From DTU015 sp012837895 (GTDB lineage Bacteria; Bacillota; Sulfobacillia; Fermentithermobacillales; Fermentithermobacillaceae), in the NCBI GenBank assembly GCA_050952085.1, contig JBMNKH010000001.1:62001-126000 (forward strand): a stretch of DNA of 64,000 nt. The letters run 5' to 3'. The notes below the pieces were generated by a model. That model did no database searches and was not told where the DNA came from. It worked only from the letters and a program-made list of their open reading frames with translations. The position numbers were made by a program, and so were the translations under genes. Of this stretch, positions 58,507 to 64,000 are shown piece by piece; position 1 is the stretch's first letter, and each line of letters starts with the position of its first letter.

Positions 58507-59709
58507 GTGACAGCTTCTGAACCTGATTACAGGTGCATTATTCACATTGATGCAGACGCCTTCTTCGCCTCTGTGGAGCAGAGAGATAATCCCGACCTTA
58601 GGGGAAAGCCTGTAATCATAGGCGGCCACCCACAAAGCAGGGGCGTGGTGTCTACTTGTTCATACGAAGCCAGGGTATACGGGGTACGATCTGCAATGCC
58701 TGTCTCACAAGCGTACCGGCTATGCCCGAACGGGATCTTTATCAGGCCGCGTATGGAGAGATACAAGCAGGTTTCAGACGCCATGTTTGACATTTTTGAC
58801 AGGTACTCTCCGGTGATTGAGAAGTTGTCCATCGACGAAGCTTTCATAGATGTAACAGGCGAAGACGGGGTCGGAATTGCAGTTTCCATACGCAGGGATG
58901 TGAGACACGAACTTGGGATCACTGTTTCAGCAGGGGTGTCGTACTGCAAGTTTCTCGCCAAACTTGCATCAGACTCATGCAAGCCTGATGGGCTCAAGTA
59001 TATCCCCAGGGAAGAAGCCCAAGTATTTCTCGATGACCTTCCTGTAGCAAGACTCCCGGGAATCGGCCCCAAAACCAGGTCCAAACTAGAGACCCTCGGC
59101 ATATCCACAATAGGCGCCCTGAGACAGATGCCTGAAGCATGGTTTGTGCGGGTCTTTGGCAAAGCTGCCAGGCGATTTCAGGATATGGCAAAGGGCATAG
59201 ATAATGACCCGGTAACCCCTTGGAGGGAGCCAAGATCCATAAGCGAGGAAAACACCTTCGAAACAGACATTGACAGCATGGATACCCTGCAGGGCCACCT
59301 TGCGGTACTTGCTCAGAATGTTGCCTTCAGGCTGCGGAAAGCCCGGCTTAAGTGTAGGACCGTAGGGATCAAAATCCGGTTCCACAACTTCTCCACGATA
59401 ACAAGGGAGCATACCCTGTCGGAAGCTGTATCCTCTGATGCAGAAATATTCAACCAGGCCAAGACCCTCTTGGAAGCAGCTGCGCCTGATAGGCCTGTGA
59501 GGTTGCTGGGAGTTGCGGCAAAAGGGCTGGTGCCGGAAACTTCGAGGCAGGCATCGCTTTTTGAACCGCCCGGGTCCCCTTGGGATGATATCTCCCGGTC
59601 CATGGACGAGCTTCGCAGGAAATACGGCAAGCCGGTCGTCCTCCTTGGCCCTTCTCTGAAGTCACGGAGAGGACACAGACCAAAGGACCCGCCCGATTGG
59701 ACTCCTTAG
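58507..59709 (+). CDS. dinB: DNA polymerase IV (Y family)
   Basis: DinB performs error-prone translesion synthesis. The 400-residue protein begins with IIHIDADAFFASVEQRDNP (catalytic Asp), has SCSYEARVYGVRSAMP-type and SIDEAFIDVTG (catalytic Asp-Glu), a helix-hairpin-helix (ARLPGIGPKTRSKLETLGI) and a little-finger domain. QASLF near residue 358 fits the sliding-clamp binding motif. The start is a GTG after AAGGGATGA. It is a single gene; the 600 bases downstream contain no gene. Confidence 0.94.
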   Translation: MTASEPDYRCIIHIDADAFFASVEQRDNPDLRGKPVIIGGHPQSRGVVSTCSYEARVYGVRSAMPVSQAYRLCPNGIFIRPRMERYKQVSDAMFDIFDRYSPVIEKLSIDEAFIDVTGEDGVGIAVSIRRDVRHELGITVSAGVSYCKFLAKLASDSCKPDGLKYIPREEAQVFLDDLPVARLPGIGPKTRSKLETLGISTIGALRQMPEAWFVRVFGKAARRFQDMAKGIDNDPVTPWREPRSISEENTFETDIDSMDTLQGHLAVLAQNVAFRLRKARLKCRTVGIKIRFHNFSTITREHTLSEAVSSDAEIFNQAKTLLEAAAPDRPVRLLGVAAKGLVPETSRQASLFEPPGSPWDDISRSMDELRRKYGKPVVLLGPSLKSRRGHRPKDPPDWTP

Positions 59710-59775
59710 GTGACAGACCAGCTCAGCTGAAAGCTACTCGACCACTGCTCATTACTGCTACTACTGTCTGATTCT
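59710..59775. other. Short spacer between dinB and the repeat array
   Basis: This stretch holds no gene. GAGAGG/CCTCTC-type dyads are absent, and I see no clear dinB terminator. Confidence 0.4.
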
Positions 59776-60248
59776 CATACAGGTTTTCCAAAAGGTGTAT
59801 CGTTCTTGTACAGGTTTGGTTGGAAACCGTAGGAAATTCGAACAGGTGTATGAAAAAGCTGCATCCTTTCTAGAAACCTAGCTGACTTTCATACAGGTTT
59901 TTGAAAAGCTGTATCTTTTTTGCACCGGTTTGGCGGGAACCTGTATGAATTATAGCCAGCTGTATCAAGAAGATGCATCTTTTCGGGAAACCTGCCTATT
60001 TTTGGCGCAGGTCCAACTAAGACCTGTATGGTTTTCGAACAGCCGTGCTAAAAAGGTGCAGCTTCCCGCGGGACCTAGCTCATTTCGATACAGGTTTTCG
60101 AGAAAGTGTATCTTTTTCATACAGGTTCGGCCGGAAGCAGCGTAAATTCTAATCAACCGTACAAAAAAGATACAGGCTTTCCTGAAGACCGGTTGATCTT
60201 CACACAGGCCTTCCGGAAAGCCAGCTAGTTCTATCAAGAAGCTGCCAG
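59776..60248. repeat. Degenerate 114-bp higher-order repeat array (31+32+51)
   Basis: Units start with CATACAGGTTTT-like words at 59776, 59890, 60004, 60087 and 60201. Each 114-base unit divides into sub-units of 31, 32 and 51 bases that share a core resembling TACAGG-N-GAAAA-N-TGTATC. The third unit lacks one 31-base sub-unit (period 83). The cores are often dyad-symmetric, for example GATACA...TGTATC at 60087-60112, and forward and inverted cores alternate, so strong hairpins are possible. The 83-base step breaks any reading frame, which argues against coding. I recognise no known repeat family. Confidence 0.75.
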
Positions 60249-60312
60249 GGACGTACAGTTTACAGCCAACAATTTACATATGAAACAACCTACCTCTCAA
60301 CTATCCCCTTAA
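60249..60312. other. Intergenic stretch downstream of the thiolase gene
   Basis: An AT-rich stretch after the array. The 11-base word CTCTCAACTAT occurs here (60294-60304) and again at the thiolase 3' end (60317-60327), a small partial duplication. I see no terminator. Confidence 0.4.
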
Positions 60313-61491
60313 TCATCTCTCAACTATCATGGATATTCCCATCCCACCGCCGATGCACATGGTAGCCAGGCCCGTCTTTGCGTCACGTTTTTTCATCTCA
60401 TGCAGCAAAGTAACAAGGATTCTGGCGCCGCTGGCTCCAATGGGATGTCCCAGGGCGATTGCCCCTCCGTTGACATTCACAATGGAAGTGTCAATTCCCA
60501 ATTCCTTTATCCCTGCAAGGGTAGTTGAAGCAAAAGCTTCGTTCAGCTCTATCAGGTCAATGTCTTCAATACTCAAACCGGCCTTCTCCAAAGCTTTCAA
60601 GCTTGCAGGTACAGGCCCGGTACCCATTACTTCAGGCTGCACGCCAGCCGACGCGTACGCCTTAATGACGGCAATAGGCTCTATATTGAGCTCTTTTACC
60701 TTTTCGGCCGACATTACCACCACGGCCGCGGCACCATCGTTGATCCCTGAGGCGTTTCCGGCGGTTACTGTACCGTCTTTCTTAAAGGCCGGGCGCAACC
60801 TTGCAAGTTTGTCCGCAGTGGTGCCGAACCGGGGGTGCTCATCTTGGTCGAAAACCACAGGATCCCCTCTTCTCTGGGGAGCCTCAACAGGCACTATCTC
60901 ATCTTTGAAGCGCCCTGATTTGATGGCTTCCTCCGCCCTGTTTTGGCTAAGTGCCCCGAAAGCATCTTGTTCCTCGCGGCTGATGCCCCATTTCTCTGCA
61001 ACATTCTCAGCTGTAATCCCCATGTGGGTGTCGCCAAATACGCACCAGAGCCCGTCGAAGATCATAGAATCGATGAGTTCACCGTGTCCCATCCTGTAAC
61101 CGTACCTCGCCTTGGGCAACAAATAGGGCGCCAGGTTCATATTCTCAGCCCCGCCTGCCACTACAATGTCTGCATCTCCGGCAGCAATAGCTTGGGTGGC
61201 CAGGACAACGGATTTCAGCCCTGACCCGCATACTTTGTTTACCGTCATACACGGAACCCCGACAGGAATCCCTGCATGCAAAGCTGCCTGCCTCGCAACA
61301 TTCTGACCCTGCCCTGCACCTAGGACGTTCCCCATTATCACCTCATCCACCATGGAGACATCTATCCCTGCGCGTTCGACAGCTTCCTTGACCACGATAG
61401 CCCCCAGTTGGCTTGCTGGAACACTGGACAAGGTGCCTCCAAACGCTCCTATAGCAGTCCTCACTCCACTCACTATCACTGCTTGCCTCAA
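60313..61491 (-). CDS. Acetyl-CoA acetyltransferase (thiolase)
   Basis: This thiolase interconverts two acetyl-CoA and acetoacetyl-CoA. The nucleophilic cysteine is in TVNKVCGSGLKSV, the catalytic His in GGAIALGHPIGASGARI, and the second cysteine in MCIGGGMGISM near the end. The length is 392 residues. The TTG start has AAGGGGG nine bases upstream. It is the last gene of the operon after the CoA-transferase subunits, which suggests acetoacetate/short-chain acyl-CoA use. Confidence 0.95.
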   Translation of the reverse strand: MRQAVIVSGVRTAIGAFGGTLSSVPASQLGAIVVKEAVERAGIDVSMVDEVIMGNVLGAGQGQNVARQAALHAGIPVGVPCMTVNKVCGSGLKSVVLATQAIAAGDADIVVAGGAENMNLAPYLLPKARYGYRMGHGELIDSMIFDGLWCVFGDTHMGITAENVAEKWGISREEQDAFGALSQNRAEEAIKSGRFKDEIVPVEAPQRRGDPVVFDQDEHPRFGTTADKLARLRPAFKKDGTVTAGNASGINDGAAAVVVMSAEKVKELNIEPIAVIKAYASAGVQPEVMGTGPVPASLKALEKAGLSIEDIDLIELNEAFASTTLAGIKELGIDTSIVNVNGGAIALGHPIGASGARILVTLLHEMKKRDAKTGLATMCIGGGMGISMIVER

Positions 61492-61506
61492 TGTGTACAG
61501 CCCCCT

Positions 61507-62280
61507 TCAGCTTGCCTGACGTCCAATGATATACCTCATCGGATCTACTTCTTCCCTGAGTATCCTCAACTCCTCCTCGGTAGGCGGTAAAGACGTCCTG
61601 AGATCCTCGTCCCATAGCAGTTCAAAACCGGTGTTCTTGATGATATCTTCCTTTGTGATTCCCGGATGGATGGATTCAACCTTCATCTGCTTGGTCTTCA
61701 GGTCAAACCCCAGTACACACAAGTTAGTTATTACCTTGTAAGGGCCGGTATCCGGAGGGAGCCCTGCGTCCCCTCTTGCACCAGGGCCTGTCAGGTAACC
61801 TGGTGTTGTGATGAAGTCCACCTTGTCAACAAACCGTCTCACATCATGAGGTGTGATCACCAAGGTGCGCCAGCACAAAGAAGCCAAGTCATTGGCCCCG
61901 CCCGAACCTGGAAAACGGACCTTTGGCTGCTTAAAGTCACCTATCACAGTGGAATTGATATTCCCGTACTTGTCTATTTGAGCGCCACCCAGGAAGCAAT
62001 AGTCAATAAGGCCCCGTTGGCATGTTTCCATGATTTCCGGCATGCTAGAAGCCATAATAGCTTTGTGGAAGGTGCGCGAATCGCCCACTGAAATAGGCAT
62101 AGTGGGCAGCTGGGGCCCTATCCCGCCTGCCTCAAACAGGATCATCAGGTTAGGCGCATGGGTTTTCTGGGCGAGCATCGCTGCTGCACATGGCGCGCCT
62201 GTGCCAACCACCACAGTAGACCCGTCTTCCAAGATCCTGGAAGCCAGGCAAATCATGAGTTCCATGGCATTGTAGTCCAC
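61507..62280 (-). CDS. CoA-transferase subunit B (glutaconate/3-oxoacid type)
   Basis: The beta subunit of a class I CoA-transferase; 257 residues. Family features are ILEDGSTVVVGTGAPCAAAMLAQKTHAPNLMILFEAGGIGP, the GGAQIDKYGNINSTVIG segment and PGSGGANDLASLC. It resembles GctB-type subunits more than the ScoB (EXG) type. The GTG at 62280 has AAAGGAGG seven bases upstream. It precedes the thiolase and follows subunit A. Confidence 0.87.
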   Translation of the reverse strand: MDYNAMELMICLASRILEDGSTVVVGTGAPCAAAMLAQKTHAPNLMILFEAGGIGPQLPTMPISVGDSRTFHKAIMASSMPEIMETCQRGLIDYCFLGGAQIDKYGNINSTVIGDFKQPKVRFPGSGGANDLASLCWRTLVITPHDVRRFVDKVDFITTPGYLTGPGARGDAGLPPDTGPYKVITNLCVLGFDLKTKQMKVESIHPGITKEDIIKNTGFELLWDEDLRTSLPPTEEELRILREEVDPMRYIIGRQAS

Positions 62281-62331
62281 TGAGGACCCTCCTTTCCTAC
62301 TTGAGTCCACGAGTTCCGGTATACCAGTACG

Positions 62332-62380
62332 TTACAGCAGTTGTGTTACAGCAATTCATTACAGCAATCCCCTTACAGCA
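62332..62380. repeat. Four short TTACAGCA repeats between CoA-transferase genes
   Basis: TTACAGCA occurs at 62332, 62346, 62359 and 62373, spaced 13-14 bases apart. On the transcript it reads TGCTGTAA. The purpose is unknown; it could be a slipped-strand duplication or a protein-binding array. Confidence 0.6.
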
Positions 62381-62386
62381 CTCCCG

Positions 62387-63403
62387 TCACATGGCAAGCT
62401 GGTCTAGCTCCTCTTCATCCTGGAAGAATTCTAACCTGCGCAGTTCAAGCAACCTCTTCTCCCCACCGCACACCTCCAGGTACTCGCTGAAGTCCTTGGT
62501 ATTGAGAATGTATTTTTGCAGGAACGGCTCCAGGGTGCTTGGATGCCCGTCTGACGCCAGCCACTCTTTCAAGTGGTCCTCGTCAGAGAAATACTCGTAG
62601 GGCATATTTCCCGGGTAACTGCCGTAAGGCACATGGCAAACTGCATCAACGCAGTAATATGGGATAAATGTGCGAGAGGGGTCTTTCCGTATTTCTTCGT
62701 TGTCGATGATCCTCTCAGTAGTGAGGATCACACGCTTGGCAGCCCTGGCAACATCAAAGTCAGACACGGTAATCCCGTCGATCTGGGCGTTTCCATACTT
62801 GTCTGCCCTGTGCACGTGAATAATCGCCACATCAGGATACAAGGCGGGAAGCGCCAAGAGTCTCTTGCCTGTGAACGGGCAGTTCACTACCTTAGCTGCG
62901 CTGTACTTGAACGTATCAGTGCCAAACATTACCCTTGCAGGTATGAAGGGGATCCCCATAGCTGCAGCCCTGTACCTCCATGCAAGAGCTGCGTTGGTCC
63001 ACTCGCAGACTTCTATCTTTGCTTCTTCAAACAGCCGCCTGGCGGCCTTAGAGAGCCCCCTGGCTTCCAATCCTACAACGTAGGCAACATCAACCCGGTT
63101 TATTGCCCCGCCTGCAGCCAGGATTTGAAAATCATGTGTAGCTGTGTGGCCTGAAAGGCCCAACTCTTTTTTCCCCTGCCTCAGGATTTCGTGAAGCACT
63201 GCCGTGGGGATACGGTTTGTCCCAAACCCTCCGATAGATACATAATCGCCATCCTGGATGAATAGGGAAACTGCCTGCTTTACGTCCATGACCTTGTCTT
63301 TCATGACCCTGGACTTGGAGCGGAAGTACTCCCTGGCTTTATCCGGATCAGGATCCGTGAAAAGCTTTCCTATTCCCCCGCCGTTCGCCAGCAATTCAGA
63401 CAT
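62387..63403 (-). CDS. CoA-transferase subunit A (glutaconate/3-oxoacid type)
   Basis: The alpha subunit, 338 residues. Features are SLFIQDGDYVSIGGFGTNRIPTAVLHEILRQGKKELGLSGHTATHD, the acidic AEFVVGLEARGLSKAARRLF-type segment, and RRLLALPALYPDVAIIHVHRADKYGNAQIDG. It is longer than standard SCOT alpha and of GctA type. The ATG at 63403 has AAGGAGGTG six bases upstream. A consensus sigma-54 promoter lies just upstream. Confidence 0.87.
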   Translation of the reverse strand: MSELLANGGGIGKLFTDPDPDKAREYFRSKSRVMKDKVMDVKQAVSLFIQDGDYVSIGGFGTNRIPTAVLHEILRQGKKELGLSGHTATHDFQILAAGGAINRVDVAYVVGLEARGLSKAARRLFEEAKIEVCEWTNAALAWRYRAAAMGIPFIPARVMFGTDTFKYSAAKVVNCPFTGKRLLALPALYPDVAIIHVHRADKYGNAQIDGITVSDFDVARAAKRVILTTERIIDNEEIRKDPSRTFIPYYCVDAVCHVPYGSYPGNMPYEYFSDEDHLKEWLASDGHPSTLEPFLQKYILNTKDFSEYLEVCGGEKRLLELRRLEFFQDEEELDQLAM

Positions 63404-63435
63404 GCTGCGCACCTCCTTCAGCAACATCTCTTAAC

Positions 63436-63451
63436 GCAATTTGTGTGCCAA
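63436..63451 (-). promoter_or_regulatory. Sigma-54 (-24/-12) promoter of the CoA-transferase operon
   Basis: On the minus strand TTGGCAC (63451-63445), five bases, TTGC (63439-63436) is the full -24/-12 consensus with the invariant GG and GC eleven bases apart. It lies about 33 bases before the CoA-transferase A start and is downstream of a sigma-54 activator gene. Confidence 0.88.
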
Positions 63452-63556
63452 GATCACAAAGCCGGTAGACAGAAGAGGTTCACGCATTCTTGCTGCTGGG
63501 AAGTTGCCACATTCACGGTGAGCCAAAGCATGTTTGTGGGAAGCTAAGTAAGCTGT

Positions 63557-63574
63557 TGTGCACTGTTTTGCACA
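63557..63574 (-). promoter_or_regulatory. Candidate activator-binding dyad (UAS)
   Basis: TGTGCA-N6-TGCACA is a perfect dyad about 106 bases upstream of the -24 element, within the enhancer distance typical of sigma-54 activators. It lies just after the stop of the activator gene, so it is a plausible binding site for that protein. Confidence 0.55.
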
Positions 63575-63578
63575 CTTG

Positions 63579-64000
63579 TCACACGATGCCATACTCCCTT
63601 AGTTTGGTGTAAAGAGTCCTTCTGGACACCCTGAGGTAGTCGGCCGCCAGTGTCCGGTTGCCATCAAACATCTCCAAGGCGCTCAAAATCAGTTGTTTTT
63701 CTATGCCGGCCCAGGCCTGCTTCTTGAGCTGTGTGAGCCCCAAACCAGGCTCATTCTCGAAGAGTTTATTGAGATCTCCGCCAGGCATCCCTGGGGCAGA
63801 ACCCTGTGAAGGATTGCTGTCCTTGGTGCCCCAATCAGGATCCCACAGAAATGGCGGCAGATCCCGCTTTCTGACCACAGGATCGTCACAGAGCAGGGAC
63901 AGCTGCTGCATAATATTCTTGAGTTCCCTCACGTTTCCGGGCCACGGGTAGGACACAAGTATATCCATTGCGTCTTCTTGGATCGTCAACGGAGCTGTAT
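63579..64000 (-). CDS. Sigma-54-dependent transcriptional activator, C-terminal part
   Basis: The frame is open to the right edge, so the gene continues beyond the window. The visible part has the end of the AAA+ domain (YPWPGNVRELKNIMQQLSLL), a Gly/Pro-rich linker and a Fis-type helix-turn-helix at the C-terminus (ALEMFDGNRTLAADYLRVSRRTLYTKLREYGI). The sensor domain is not visible. Its target is most likely the downstream sigma-54 promoter of the CoA-transferase/thiolase operon, as with AtoC-like regulators. Confidence 0.9.
   Translation of the reverse strand, partial: TAPLTIQEDAMDILVSYPWPGNVRELKNIMQQLSLLCDDPVVRKRDLPPFLWDPDWGTKDSNPSQGSAPGMPGGDLNKLFENEPGLGLTQLKKQAWAGIEKQLILSALEMFDGNRTLAADYLRVSRRTLYTKLREYGIV

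Noticed and set aside
59930..60237. Overlapping open frames in the repeat array on both strands
   Set aside because: The frames lie across a degenerate repeat whose 83-base step changes frame, and their products look like translated repeats with no ribosome binding site.
59776..60248. CRISPR array
   Set aside because: The intervals between the conserved words are themselves conserved from unit to unit and are not unique spacers, and the cores are too divergent for CRISPR repeats. No cas genes are near.

Overview
This window comes from an endospore-forming, flagellated member of the Firmicutes (Bacillota), most likely a clostridial-grade anaerobe. The evidence is sigK, a gerA-type germination operon, sleB-ypeB, a coat-F-like protein, codY, ireB next to alaS, a SAM-I riboswitch on metNIQ, and gene orders known from Bacillus and Clostridia. 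Ferredoxin-type aldo/keto reductases, an archaeal-type fructose-bisphosphate aldolase/phosphatase and a sigma-54-controlled CoA-transferase/thiolase operon point to an anaerobic, possibly thermophilic or syntrophic lifestyle. I cannot name the species. I saw no rRNA, tRNA, insertion sequence, prophage or CRISPR array.

1-12 kb (minus strand): the early flagellar operon, read flgB-flgC-fliE-fliF-fliG-fliH-fliI-fliJ-fliK-flgD-(small flagellar protein)-flgE-motA-motB-fliL and continuing past the left edge. Its leader (about 11.82-12.0 kb) holds a cyclic-di-GMP-I riboswitch followed by an intrinsic terminator. 12-19 kb (minus): dprA-topA-xerC-hslV-hslU-codY, the Bacillus order but without trmFO. 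19.2-26.4 kb (plus): gerAA-gerAB-gerAC behind a candidate sigma-G promoter, rnhB, a methyltransferase and a membrane diguanylate cyclase. 26.4-37.5 kb (minus): yraN, comM, trpS, an odd operon of yqeG, a degenerate PilT-like ATPase and a degenerate LuxR-type regulator, then sigK, a TPR/CofE-like fusion, a class B penicillin-binding protein and galU. 37.5-41.3 kb: a plus-strand GT4 glycosyltransferase converging on glgA and galT.

41.3-47 kb (minus): a repeat-rich coat protein, a small helical protein, sleB-ypeB, mltG and a ruvX-DUF1292 fusion. 46.7-57.3 kb (minus): an aldo/keto reductase, FBP aldolase/phosphatase, rhomboid protease, ireB, alaS, proS and metNIQ. 57.4-59.7 kb: a second aldo/keto reductase and, divergently, dinB. 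59.71-60.31 kb has no gene but carries a degenerate, higher-order repeat array (114 bp = 31+32+51). 60.3-64 kb (minus): acetoacetyl-CoA metabolism (CoA-transferase A and B, thiolase) behind a consensus -24/-12 promoter, with the end of a sigma-54 activator at the right edge.

The main threads are motility tied to cyclic di-GMP (riboswitch plus a GGDEF enzyme in the same window), sporulation and germination functions, and methionine and CoA-ester metabolism. The most unusual items are the 114-bp array, two genes without a usable ATG/GTG/TTG start, the ruvX-DUF1292 and TPR-CofE fusions, and the PilT-like/LuxR-like pair whose key catalytic or phosphoacceptor positions are altered.
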